This document shows, in pieces, positions 16,895-24,302 of a DNA stretch of 64,000 bases (position 1 is its first letter; every line of letters starts with the position of its first letter). Source of the stretch: Limobrevibacterium gyesilva (GTDB lineage Bacteria; Pseudomonadota; Alphaproteobacteria; Acetobacterales; Acetobacteraceae); assembly GCF_025989185.1 (NCBI RefSeq), contig NZ_JAPDNT010000016.1, positions 24,602-88,601 of the forward strand. Reading direction: 5' to 3'. Under the pieces are notes generated by a model. That model did no database searches. It worked only from the letters and a program-made list of their open reading frames with translations, and had not been told where the DNA came from. Made by a program: the position numbers and the translations under genes.

Positions 16895-17105
16895 CCCGCT
16901 TTCCCTCCGTACCAGGGAGCCGCATCCTGTCGAAACAACACGCGCCGATCGCTCTTTACGCCGCCCACGCCACGGCGTGCGATCCTGACGCGTTCTTAAC
17001 CAAACTAATTCTATTCCTGACCGGTTCGCTGCGCCATGAGGCGCCGGCGGGAAGAAACGGGGCAGAATTCGCGCAAGCGGGCGCATGGCATCGAGGAGAG
17101 CAGGC

Positions 17106-17282
17106 GTGGCGCGACTTTGGTGCAGGTTGCTCGGTGTGAAGCAGGAGCACCGCGGTGTCACGGCAATTGAATACGCCCTGATCGCGATGGTGCTCGGTGC
17201 TGCCGTGCTCGCCGGCGCGCAGGTGCTCGGCAACGCGCTCGCCGTGTCATTCGCCGGGGTCAGCCGTCTGTTTCCCACCTAG
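17106..17282 (+). CDS. Flp-family type IVb pilin
   Basis: A 58-residue prepilin. The GTG at 17106 sits 5 bp after GAGGAGAG (17093-17100). A short positively charged leader ends at Gly17, and the processing site is RG/VTAIEYALIAMV, with Glu at +5 and Tyr at +6 of the mature protein, as needed for TadV-type peptidase cleavage and assembly. The hydrophobic helix continues to about residue 45. No tad/cpa assembly genes are in the window, so it is an orphan pilin. The TAG stop at 17280-17282 is the first three bases of a palindromic repeat element (17280-17334), so the element has set or replaced the natural end. Confidence 0.85.
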   Translation: MARLWCRLLGVKQEHRGVTAIEYALIAMVLGAAVLAGAQVLGNALAVSFAGVSRLFPT

Positions 17283-17334
17283 TGTCCTGAATCTGAAGTT
17301 CGCATAGGTGGCGAACTTCAGATTCAGGACACTA
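17280..17334. repeat. Perfect 24-bp inverted repeat with 7-nt loop (insertion-element ends)
   Basis: Left arm 17280-17303 starts TAGTGTCCTGAATCTG and is matched perfectly by the right arm 17311-17334. The arm shares 19 of 24 bases with the end of the 76-bp repeat at 17334-17409 and 22488-22563 (TAGTGTCCTG, five different bases, then GAAGTTCGC). This looks like the terminal inverted repeats of one element family brought together, i.e. a miniature or collapsed insertion element. It supplies the pilin stop codon and may also act as a strong transcription terminator. Confidence 0.75.
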
Positions 17335-17409
17335 GCCCTTTGTTTTCAGTGGCCTGCTGACCCCTGCGTCCGCCGCAAGATGCGGCGAACTTCGGGGGCA
17401 GGACACTAG
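17334..17409. repeat. 76-bp dispersed repeat, copy 1
   Basis: Identical at 75 of 76 positions to 22488-22563. Read on the minus strand it begins CTAGTGTCCTGCCCCCGAAG; it has an internal hairpin CGCCGCA/TGCGGCG with a 3-nt loop. Ends resemble the arms of the palindrome at 17280-17334. Probably one end, or a small non-autonomous copy, of a mobile element. Confidence 0.8.
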
Positions 17410-17449
17410 AGCATGATCGGTGCAGATAGAAGCACCGATCATGCTCTAG
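17406..17449. repeat. 18-bp perfect inverted repeat with 8-nt loop (GAGCATGATC palindrome)
   Basis: CTAGAGCATGATCGGTGC (17406-17423) and its exact reverse complement (17432-17449). It overlaps the end of the 76-bp repeat by the shared CTAG. Palindromic elements with GAGCATGATC are known to me as dispersed intergenic repeats in several alphaproteobacterial genomes. Confidence 0.75.
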
Positions 17450-17463
17450 GCCATTGTTTTGAC

Positions 17464-17511
17464 GAGCAATTCTATCGCCCGGTGATTCCACCTCTAGCGA
17501 TATTGCTCTAG
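17464..17511. repeat. Imperfect inverted repeat, third palindrome of the cluster
   Basis: GAGCAATTCTATCGC (17464-17478) pairs with GCGATATTGCTC (17497-17508): 12 pairs with a 3-nt bulge, followed by TAG. Together with the preceding elements it fills most of the 309-base gap between the pilin gene and the solute-binding protein gene; I see no gene in that gap. Confidence 0.55.
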
Positions 17512-17591
17512 TCCACGGACGGCAGGGCACCCGCCGTCCACCGGCGGCTGTCCCACCTCGTCGCGGCCGACCGCGCCCGCGCCGCAGGGCC

Positions 17592-19106
17592 TCAGTTCGT
17601 GAACGCCAACCCCTGCAGCCGGATCAGCCCGTCCGGCACCTGCTGGAACCCTGTCAGGTTCCGCTTCATCCCCACGATGTTCTTGGGGTTCCACAGATAG
17701 ACCAGCGGCACGTCCTGGCGCACGATCTCCCACAGCTTCGTATAGACGTCCCGGCGCTTGGCCGGGTCCGTGTACACCCGCGCCTCGTCCAGCAGCGCGT
17801 CGACCGTCGGGTTGGCGTAATGCCCATAGTTGAACGTGCCGCCCGTGTGCATCATCGGCCACATGTTGCCGTCGGCGTCGGACCGGCCGGACCAGCCGAT
17901 CAGGTAGGCCTGGAAGTCGCCGCCATAAGCCGCCTGCAGCGACGAGGCGAACTCCATGGTCTTGATGGTGACGTCGAACCCGGCCTCCTTGGTCATCGCC
18001 TGGACGACTTCGGCCGCCTGCTGGATTTCCGGCCCGTTGGTCGCGGTCACCACGACTTTCACCGGCAGGGTCACGCCCGCCTGCTTCAGCAGCGCCTGCG
18101 CCCGCGCCACGTCGCGCGCCGGCGACTGCACCTGCGGGATATACATGGGCGAACTTGGCGGATTGGCCTGCGCGGTCGGGTTGAACAAGCCGTTGTAGAC
18201 CACCTGGATCAGCGCCGGCTTGTCGATCGCCAGCTCGAAGGCCTGGCGTACCAGCGCGTTCTGTCCGATCGCCGTGTTCGCCGCCGGCCCGTTGCCGGTG
18301 TTGATGGTGATGCCCGTATAGGCCAGCGAATCCCCGATCGCGAGCTTCAGCTTCGGGTCGCGCTCCACCGCCTGCATGTCGGTCGGCACCACGTATTCCA
18401 CCAGATCGAGGCTGCCCGCCTGCAGATTCGCCAGCCGCACTGAGGAATTCGGGATCGGCAGATACACCACCTGGTCGAAATGATAGGCGGTGGGGTTCCA
18501 GTAGCCGGGATAGCGCTTCAGAACGATACGGTCCTGCGGCACCCGCTGCTCGAAGGCGAACGGCCCGGCACAGACCGGACGCAGCCCGAAATTCGCCCCC
18601 GCCGCCTCGGTCGCTTTCGGCGAGATCATGATCCCGGCGCGATCGGTCAGCTGCGCCAGCAACGGCGAGGCCGGCGCCTTCAGCACCAGCCGCACGGTAT
18701 AGGGATCGACCACCTCGATGCTCTGGATCGCGTTGATCTCGCCCGCGCGCATGCTGCCTTTGGCGGTCAGGTCGCGGGTCAGCTTGTATTTCACCGCCTC
18801 GGCGTTGAACGGCTCGCCGTCATGGAAGGTCACGCCCTGGCGCAGCGTGATCAGCAGATGCGTGGGGTCCTCGTAACGATACCCGGTGGCCAGCATCGGC
18901 ACGATGTTCAGCTTGGTGTCGAGGTCGAACAGCTTGTCGCACATGCCGGCATAGACGATGCGGCCGACATAGGACGAGCCCAGCGTGGGATCGAGCAGGT
19001 CCGGATCTTCGCGCAGCCCGATGCGCAGCGTCTGCGCGTCGGCCGCGAAGGGCAGGGCGGCCGCAAGCGACAGTGCCGCGGCGGCCCCCAGCAGAATTCG
19101 ACGCAT
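17592..19106 (-). CDS. ABC transporter substrate-binding protein, peptide/nickel (SBP_bac_5) family
   Basis: A 504-residue periplasmic binding protein. Signal peptide MRRILLGAAAALSLAAALPF with cleavage near ADA/QTLRIG. The family core is clear: LRIGLREDPDLLDPTLGSSYVG, FDLDTKLNIVPMLATGYRYEDPTHLLITLRQGVTFHDGEPFNAEAVKYKLTR split over the first lobe (FHDGEPFNAEAVKY), later ANLQAGSLDLVEYVVPTD and AYLIGWSGRSDADGNMW. ATG 19106 follows GGGGAG. It would bind oligopeptides, opines or glutathione-like ligands. No permease or ATPase gene is adjacent, so it is an orphan that must use a system elsewhere. Longer upstream frame reads through the divergent intergenic region and was rejected. Confidence 0.9.
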   Translation of the reverse strand: MRRILLGAAAALSLAAALPFAADAQTLRIGLREDPDLLDPTLGSSYVGRIVYAGMCDKLFDLDTKLNIVPMLATGYRYEDPTHLLITLRQGVTFHDGEPFNAEAVKYKLTRDLTAKGSMRAGEINAIQSIEVVDPYTVRLVLKAPASPLLAQLTDRAGIMISPKATEAAGANFGLRPVCAGPFAFEQRVPQDRIVLKRYPGYWNPTAYHFDQVVYLPIPNSSVRLANLQAGSLDLVEYVVPTDMQAVERDPKLKLAIGDSLAYTGITINTGNGPAANTAIGQNALVRQAFELAIDKPALIQVVYNGLFNPTAQANPPSSPMYIPQVQSPARDVARAQALLKQAGVTLPVKVVVTATNGPEIQQAAEVVQAMTKEAGFDVTIKTMEFASSLQAAYGGDFQAYLIGWSGRSDADGNMWPMMHTGGTFNYGHYANPTVDALLDEARVYTDPAKRRDVYTKLWEIVRQDVPLVYLWNPKNIVGMKRNLTGFQQVPDGLIRLQGLAFTN

Positions 19107-19203
19107 CGGAAACTCCCCCCTGTTGGTCGTCAGCGTGCCGCGATGCATTGCCCGAAATCCTGCCGAAAGCAATAACGCCGCCGACATATCCCAAGACAAC
19201 AAA

Positions 19204-19258
19204 CCCCCTCTCCCCTCGTGGGAGAGGGAGGGGCCCGCGAAGCGGGAGGGTGAGGGGG
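19204..19258. repeat. GC-rich double-hairpin intergenic repeat
   Basis: CCCTCTCCC (19206-19214) pairs with GGGAGAGGG (19220-19228); a second hairpin CCCGC/GCGGG (19234-19238, 19242-19246) follows, then AGGGTGAGGGG. This design (CCCTCTCC hairpin plus CCCGCGAAGCGGG) is a common dispersed intergenic repeat in GC-rich Proteobacteria, from memory. It sits between two divergent genes, not at a gene end. Confidence 0.65.
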
Positions 19259-19306
19259 GCGCACACCCCCATGGACGGATCCCGCCGGGGATGGGATCGT
19301 GCCCCC

Positions 19307-20488
19307 ATGCCATTCGCTCCTGTCGTCTCCCCTTTGGTCCGCGCCACCGGCGCCCCGCCCATCCCCGCCGCCCGCGTCTGGGCCGCCCGCTACGACGGCC
19401 GCGCCGGCCCGGAGATCGACCTCACCCAGGCCGTCCCCGGCTACCCCCCGCACGCGGACCTGCTGCAGCGTCTCGCGCGGGCCGCCGGGACCACGGACGC
19501 CGCCGGCTATGGCCCGATCGACGGCGACGCCGCCTTGCGTGAGGCGCTGGCTGCCGACCTCGCATCGTTCTACGGCGCGCCGTTGCACCCGGACGACGTC
19601 GCCATCACCGCCGGCTGCAACCTCGCCTTCGGCATGGCCATGACCGTCGCCGCCGCCCCTGGCGACTCCGTGCTGCTGCCTGCGCCGTGGTATTTCAACC
19701 ATCACATGGCACTGACCATGCACGGCATCGAAACGGTGCCGCTGCCCTGCCGCCCCGAGGACGGCTTCATCCCCGATCCTGACCGCGCGGCGGCCCTGAT
19801 CGATGCCCGCACCCGCGCCATCGTCCTGGTCACGCCCAACAACCCCACCGGCGCCATCTACCCGGCGGACACCATCGCTCGCTTCGCTGCCCTGTGCCGC
19901 GCCCGCGGCCTGTGGCTGGTGCTGGACGAGACCTATCGCGATTTCCTGCCGGCCGAGGCCACGCCGCCGCACACCGTCTTCGCCGACCCCGCATGGCGCG
20001 ACAGCGTCGTGCATCTCTATTCGTTCTCGAAATCCTACTGCGTGCCCGGCCATCGCGTCGGCGCCATCGTCGCCGGCGGCGCCTTCCGCGCCGAGATGAT
20101 GAAGGTGCTGGACACCATGCAGATCTGCCCGCCGCGCGCCGCGCAGTCGGCGCTGGCCTGGGCGATCGAGGCCCTGCGCGATTGGCGCGATGCCAACCGC
20201 ACGCTCATGGCCGGCCGCGCGGCCGCATTCCGCACGGCGGTCTCGCAGCTGCAAGGCTGGCGGCTGGATGCACTGGGCGCCTATTTCGCCTATCTGCGCC
20301 TGCCTGAAGGCGGGCCGGACGCGGCTGCGACGGCGGAGCGCCTGGCGGCGGAGCAGGGGCTCGCCACCTTGCCGGGCCCGTTCTTCGGCCCCGGCCAGCA
20401 GCGGCATCTGCGCCTGGCGTTCGCCAACGTCGACCTCCCCGCCATCGCGGCGGTGCCGGCGCGGCTGGTGGGCCTGCATCGCGGATAG
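19307..20488 (+). CDS. Class I/II PLP-dependent aminotransferase
   Basis: A 393-residue fold-type I aminotransferase. Conserved points: YGPIDGDAALREALA (N-terminal substrate region), TPNNPTGAIYP (Asn binding PLP O3'), LDETYRDFL (Asp), SFSKSYCVPGHRVGAIV with the PLP-Schiff-base Lys242, and the last Arg in QRHLRLAFANV. Length is standard. ATG 19307 was chosen; an in-frame ATG at 19271 would add 12 residues with no homology. Aspartate/aromatic-type or alanine-type specificity is not readable. It is alone, with a convergent terminator and the histone-like gene downstream. Confidence 0.88.
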   Translation: MPFAPVVSPLVRATGAPPIPAARVWAARYDGRAGPEIDLTQAVPGYPPHADLLQRLARAAGTTDAAGYGPIDGDAALREALAADLASFYGAPLHPDDVAITAGCNLAFGMAMTVAAAPGDSVLLPAPWYFNHHMALTMHGIETVPLPCRPEDGFIPDPDRAAALIDARTRAIVLVTPNNPTGAIYPADTIARFAALCRARGLWLVLDETYRDFLPAEATPPHTVFADPAWRDSVVHLYSFSKSYCVPGHRVGAIVAGGAFRAEMMKVLDTMQICPPRAAQSALAWAIEALRDWRDANRTLMAGRAAAFRTAVSQLQGWRLDALGAYFAYLRLPEGGPDAAATAERLAAEQGLATLPGPFFGPGQQRHLRLAFANVDLPAIAAVPARLVGLHRG

Positions 20489-20496
20489 GCGAGGGG

Positions 20497-20525
20497 GCGG
20501 CTCCACCGGCGTGCCGGGGAGCCGC
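20497..20525. terminator. Convergent hairpin between aminotransferase and histone-like gene
   Basis: An 8-bp stem GCGGCTCC (20497-20504) / GGAGCCGC (20518-20525) with a 13-nt loop, in the 43-base gap between two convergent genes. No T-tract on either side, so a structural or Rho-assisted terminator. Confidence 0.5.
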
Positions 20526-20531
20526 GCTCCG

Positions 20532-20822
20532 TCAGGCGGCGGCGCGCACCTTGCGGGCCTTCGCCGGGCGGGCGGCCGCGGCCTTGCGCTTCGTCGCGTT
20601 CGTCTTCGCCCCGTTCGCCTTGCCGGCCTTGCGCTCGGCGGCCTGCGCCGCCTTGGCCTTGTCGCGCGCGACTTTCAGCGCGTCACGGATGGCGGACTGG
20701 GCGGCCTTGGCGACCTCGGCCTGCCGCGCCTCGGGGATCTCGTTCAGGGCCGCGAAGAAGGCTTCGGTCACGTTCTTCGTTCCGCGGGGGGCTCGCGCCC
20801 GGGCCGTCTCGGAATTCGCCAT
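20532..20822 (-). CDS. Histone H1-like Ala/Lys-rich protein
   Basis: A 96-residue very basic protein. The first 55 residues look like a small amphipathic domain (VTEAFFAALNEIPEARQAEVAKAAQ), the remainder is a low-complexity Ala-Lys-Arg tail (RKAGKANGAKTNATKRKAAA), typical of bacterial H1-like and AlgP-like nucleoid-associated proteins that bind DNA through the tail. ATG 20822. Its role would be DNA compaction or regulation; targets unknown. Convergent to the aminotransferase gene. Confidence 0.7.
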   Translation of the reverse strand: MANSETARARAPRGTKNVTEAFFAALNEIPEARQAEVAKAAQSAIRDALKVARDKAKAAQAAERKAGKANGAKTNATKRKAAAARPAKARKVRAAA

Positions 20823-21236
20823 GCGTTATTCTCGCTTTCATGTACAAAACAGTATCACCGAAGGATGGCTTTCGGGGCCTTCCTGCGGTTCAGGTGAGAG
20901 TACCGGCGTCGCGCGCGGGACAGGCCCGCGTATCCCAGCCTTTACAGATATTGACATGAAAGTGAAACCGCGTTCTGGGTCCGGTGTTACGATCCGCCTG
21001 CATGATGGCCATACCGTCTGCGCGTGCCCGATATTTGCCGGTCCTTCCATCTGCTCCCCGATTTTCTTGCCATCTGCCCTGTACCCGCCCAATCAGGCTG
21101 CCCGCGGCCGGATTGGTCGCTCCTCTGCCACGGCCCCGCCGCCTTACCCGGACCGCGGCCGCAGGCGGTCTGGACAAGCCGCGCTCCCACCCGGCAAGGT
21201 CCGCCCGGCGCCCTCCGGCGCAAGGAGCTTCGCGAT
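20823..21236. other. 414-base intergenic stretch with lower GC island
   Basis: Upstream of both the histone-like gene (minus) and the TPR-like gene (plus). It contains a less GC-rich stretch around 20825-20960 (TTATTCTCGCTTTCATGTAC, TTTACAGATATTGACATGAA), a likely promoter zone, but no gene or clear palindrome that I can support. Confidence 0.4.
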
Positions 21237-21821
21237 TTGCTGAGTTGGATTTTCGGCACGGCTGCCGTCCTGATCTGGGCAACCCTCAGCGCCCTCGTGT
21301 GGTACTACATCACATCCGCGAACCGCAGGAACGAGCGGATACAGGGCGACCAGCGGGCCCATCTGTTCCTCAATTCCGAGAGCCAGATCGCCGACGTCGT
21401 GCGTCAGTTCCCGCGCAGCGGAGTCGCCGCCGTCCGCCACGCCGAGTTCGCCACCGCCGCCTCCAACTGGGACGAGGCGCACCAGCGCTGGTCGGTGGTG
21501 CGCCGCCGTTTCCCGAAGGATCCGCGCGGCTACATCGTCGGCGCCCGCGTGCTGCGCGAGCTTGGCCGCCCTGACGAAGCGGAGGCGGTCCTCGCCCGGG
21601 CCCGGCGCCACGTGCGCCCCACGGCGGAAATCGACATCGCCTTCGCTGCCGCCGCCCATGGGCGCCAGGCGTGGAAGGAGGCCGCCCGCCGCTGGGCCGT
21701 GGTGCGCCGGCGCCATCCCAAACACAAGGCCGGCTATCTCCAGGGCGCCGCCGCTCTGCGCCAGATCGGCAAGGCGGCGGAGGCCGACGCCCTTGTGGAA
21801 GCCGCAAAAACGCTGGCCTGA
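21237..21821 (+). CDS. Membrane-anchored TPR-like repeat protein
   Basis: A 194-residue protein. The TTG at 21237 has AAGGAG (21222-21227) 9 nt before it and directly precedes an N-terminal membrane helix (WIFGTAAVLIWATLSALVWYYI). The cytoplasmic or periplasmic remainder is helical with three TPR-like units marked by W-D/K-E-A-x-x-R-W-x-V-V-R-R-R-x-P: NWDEAHQRWSVVRRRFPKDP, then LGRPDEAEAVLARARRHVRP, then AWKEAARRWAVVRRRHPKHK and IGKAAEADALVEAA. A longer upstream frame exists but has biased composition and no site. Function unknown; TPRs mediate protein binding. Confidence 0.72.
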   Translation: MLSWIFGTAAVLIWATLSALVWYYITSANRRNERIQGDQRAHLFLNSESQIADVVRQFPRSGVAAVRHAEFATAASNWDEAHQRWSVVRRRFPKDPRGYIVGARVLRELGRPDEAEAVLARARRHVRPTAEIDIAFAAAAHGRQAWKEAARRWAVVRRRHPKHKAGYLQGAAALRQIGKAAEADALVEAAKTLA

Positions 21822-21844
21822 GCGAACCCGGGCCCGGACCGCCG

Positions 21845-22456
21845 TCAGGCCGCCGCGCTCGGCCGCGCCTTCACCCGCGCGAACCAGGCGCCGATATTCG
21901 TCAGCTCCGGATTGAGCGGCTGCCCCACCGTCGCGCCGAAGTCCAGGAATGCGAACAGCAGCACGTCGGCCAGCGTGAACCGCGCGCCGCACACGAACGC
22001 CTTCCCCTGCATCTGCTTGTCGAGCCAGGCCAGCTTCTCCTGCGCCACCAGCTTCAGGTCGTCGGCCGCCTGCGGAATCACCCGGATGCGGTCGCGGAAC
22101 AGCTTCAGCCCCTCGGCGAAGCGGAATCCGTTGCCCAGCGGCTCGACGATGTTGAGGTCGATCCGCCGCGTCCACATCCGCGTCTCCGCCCGCTCCCGCG
22201 CCGTCGATCCGAGCAGCGACGCACCCGGCGCGACCTCGTCGAGATATTCGCAGATCGCGGTGATCTCGGTCAGCACGCTGCCGTCGTCCAGTTCCAGCGC
22301 CGGCATCTGCCCCATCGGGTTCTTCGCCAGATAGGGCGCGCGCCGGTTCTCGCCGCCGCGCAGGTCGATCTCGGTCTTCGGGACGTCGATCCCGCGCTCG
22401 GCCATGAACATGCGCACCACCCGGGGGTTGGGCCCCACGGAATTGTAGAACAGCAT
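21845..22456 (-). CDS. Glutathione S-transferase family protein
   Basis: A 203-residue two-domain GST. The thioredoxin-like N-terminal domain begins MLFYNSVGPNPRVVRMFMAE and has NPMGQMPALELDDGSVLTEITAICEYLDE, with the cis-Pro of the glutathione site (QMPAL) and the gamma-Glu contact (LTEITAI). The helical C-terminal domain has the N-capping FTLADVLLFAFLDF. ATG 22456 follows AAGGAGGA. Substrate unknown. A 76-bp dispersed repeat (22488-22563) lies immediately upstream, between this gene and the chromate transporter that precedes it on the same strand. Confidence 0.88.
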   Translation of the reverse strand: MLFYNSVGPNPRVVRMFMAERGIDVPKTEIDLRGGENRRAPYLAKNPMGQMPALELDDGSVLTEITAICEYLDEVAPGASLLGSTARERAETRMWTRRIDLNIVEPLGNGFRFAEGLKLFRDRIRVIPQAADDLKLVAQEKLAWLDKQMQGKAFVCGARFTLADVLLFAFLDFGATVGQPLNPELTNIGAWFARVKARPSAAA

Positions 22457-22487
22457 CGATTCCTCCTTGTCCGTTGCGAAGAAAGCC

Positions 22488-22563
22488 AGCCCTTTGTTTT
22501 CAGTGGCCTGCTGGCCCCTGCGTCCGCCGCAAGATGCGGCGAACTTCGGGGGCAGGACACTAG
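22488..22563. repeat. 76-bp dispersed repeat, copy 2
   Basis: Differs from 17334-17409 at one base. On the minus strand its TAG (22560-22562) is the stop codon of the chromate transporter gene. The same hairpin and TAGTGTCCTG end are present as in copy 1. Confidence 0.82.
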
Positions 22564-23084
22564 CCGGCGCCGAGAACACCCAGCAGCCCGCCGCCGCCCA
22601 GCAGCCACAGCGGATGCAGCCGCGTTGCCAGCGACAACCCCGCCACCACGGCGGTCACCGCGGTCAGCGCCAGGTTCACGTCCGCGGCCTTCACGATCAC
22701 CGCCGCCGTGGCCGCCACGAACCCCACCGTCACCGGCGTGATCCCGGCCTGCACCACGCGGCGCCACGGCTTGTCGCGGAAGCGGTGCCAGACGCTCACC
22801 GTCGCCATGGTCAGCACGGAAGACGGCCCGATGATCCCCACGGTCGCCACCAGCGCCCCCGGCAGCCCGGCCACCCGGAAGCCGATCAGGGTCGCCACCA
22901 TCAGGTTCGGCCCGGGGGCCGCCTGGGCCAGCGCGAACAGCGATGCGAAATCCGTCGCCGTCATCCAGCGATGCACCTCCACCACCTCGCGCTGCATCTC
23001 CGGCAGCACCGTGTTGCCGCCGCCGAAGGCCAGCAGCGACAGGCGCAGGAAGATCCCTGCCAGCGACAGCAACGTATCGGTCAC
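22560..23084 (-). CDS. Chromate (CHR) transporter family subunit, second of pair
   Basis: A 174-residue single-domain CHR membrane protein. Signature: LSLLAFGGGNTVLPEMQREVV and FALAQAAPGPNLMVATLIGF, then membrane helices to the end. GTG 23084 overlaps the TGA of the upstream CHR gene (23081-23084, GTGA), so the two half-size subunits are translated together and likely form a heterodimer equivalent to full-length ChrA, which exports chromate by proton antiport. The stop codon TAG is donated by a dispersed repeat; the protein still has normal length for short-chain CHR. Confidence 0.85.
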   Translation of the reverse strand: MTDTLLSLAGIFLRLSLLAFGGGNTVLPEMQREVVEVHRWMTATDFASLFALAQAAPGPNLMVATLIGFRVAGLPGALVATVGIIGPSSVLTMATVSVWHRFRDKPWRRVVQAGITPVTVGFVAATAAVIVKAADVNLALTAVTAVVAGLSLATRLHPLWLLGGGGLLGVLGAG

Positions 23085-23647
23085 GCCCGAAGCTGCCACG
23101 CCACCAGCACGCTCAGCGGCGCCATCACCAGCATGGTCGGCAACAGCGGCCAATGCAGCGCCGCGATCGCGACGAAGCACAGGACGGCCACGCCGGCGCC
23201 CACCGGCCGGCGCCACAGCGGCGCGGCGATCTTGCACGCCAGCGCCACCAGCAGCCCGGCCGCCCCCGCCGCCAGCCCCGCGAACAGCCGCCGCACCAGC
23301 GGCTCGTGCTGGAACCGCGCATAGACCATGCCGAGCAGGATCACGATCACCACCGGCGCCGCCATCAGGCCGGCCAAAGCCGCGCAGGCGCCCAGCGGCC
23401 CACGGAAGCGCAGCCCCACGGCCGCCGCCAGGTTGATCGCGTTGCCGCCGGGCAGGAACTGGCACAGCGCCAGCAGGTCGGTGAACTCGCTGCCCGACAG
23501 CCAGCGCCGCTGCTCCACCACCATCTGCCGGGCCAGCGGCAGCACGCCGCCGAAGCCGATGATCCCTACGCTCAGGAACCCCATGAACAGCGCGGCGGTG
23601 GTCGGCTTGGCATGGGCCACGGGCGGGGTGATCACGGCGTCGGACAT
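23081..23647 (-). CDS. Chromate (CHR) transporter family subunit, first of pair
   Basis: A 188-residue CHR-domain protein, the N-terminal-half partner: FMGFLSVGIIGFGGVLPLARQMVVEQRRWL and LALCQFLPGGNAINLAAAVG are the CHR motif in its N-half form, followed by four to five hydrophobic helices. It starts at ATG 23647 and overlaps the second subunit gene by 4 bp. Substrate may be chromate or sulfate-like oxyanions; resistance is known for some members, not proven for this split form. Confidence 0.87.
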   Translation of the reverse strand: MSDAVITPPVAHAKPTTAALFMGFLSVGIIGFGGVLPLARQMVVEQRRWLSGSEFTDLLALCQFLPGGNAINLAAAVGLRFRGPLGACAALAGLMAAPVVIVILLGMVYARFQHEPLVRRLFAGLAAGAAGLLVALACKIAAPLWRRPVGAGVAVLCFVAIAALHWPLLPTMLVMAPLSVLVAWQLRA

Positions 23648-23702
23648 GTGGCATGGATAGGACGGTTGCCGCGCATCGGCAATCGGTTCGCAGGGAGATC
23701 AG

Positions 23703-24248
23703 ATGAGCGGCTATTGCCTCGTCGCACCAGGCCACCCCGTGCACGAGTCCTATCACGCCACCGAATACGGCTTCCCCCAGCGCGACGAGACTGTGCTGTT
23801 CGAGCGCCTGTGCCTGGAGATCATGCAGGCCGGCCTGTCGTGGGAACTGGTGCTGAAGCGCCGCGACGGCATGCGCCGGGCCTTCCTGGGCTGGGACGTC
23901 GACCGCGTCGCCGCCATGGGCCCTGCCGATGAGGCGCGCCTGCTCGCCGACCCCGCCATCATCCGCAACCGCCTGAAGGTCGCCGCCATCATCGAGAATG
24001 CGCGCCGCATCCAGGCCCTGCGCACCAGCCATGGCGGCTTCGCGAGCTGGCTGGACACCCATCACCCGCGCGAGAAGCCGGCCTGGATCAAGCTGTTCCG
24101 CGCCAGCTTCAAGTTCACGGGCGGCGAGATCGTGGGCGAGTTCCTCATGAGCCTCGGCTATTTGCCCGGCGCCCATGCCGAGGATTGCCCCGTTCACGCG
24201 CGCATCCTCGCCCTGCGCCCGCCCTGGCTCGCCGCCGCTGGCGGCTGA
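23703..24248 (+). CDS. tag: DNA-3-methyladenine glycosylase I
   Basis: A 181-residue base-excision repair enzyme of the Tag family that removes 3-methyladenine from alkylated DNA. Family pattern: an early Cys (SGYC), YHATEYGFPQRDETVLFERLCLE, IMQAGLSWELVLKRRDGMRRAF (conserved W and R/K), RLLADPAIIRNRLKVAAIIENAR, and FKFTGGEIVGEFLMSLGYL. The HAEDCPVH end supplies His and Cys ligands of the structural zinc. ATG 23703 follows GGGAGAT. Single gene, divergent from the CHR pair. Confidence 0.9.
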   Translation: MSGYCLVAPGHPVHESYHATEYGFPQRDETVLFERLCLEIMQAGLSWELVLKRRDGMRRAFLGWDVDRVAAMGPADEARLLADPAIIRNRLKVAAIIENARRIQALRTSHGGFASWLDTHHPREKPAWIKLFRASFKFTGGEIVGEFLMSLGYLPGAHAEDCPVHARILALRPPWLAAAGG

Positions 24249-24302
24249 ACCCCCGGCGTCGCCGCGCTTCCAATCGGCCGCGGAAACGCGCATGCCATCC
24301 GC

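Noticed and set aside
16445..17278. Start of the VOC gene further upstream (277 codons)
   Set aside because: The extension is antisense to the Flp pilin and lacks a binding site; ATG 16894 has one.
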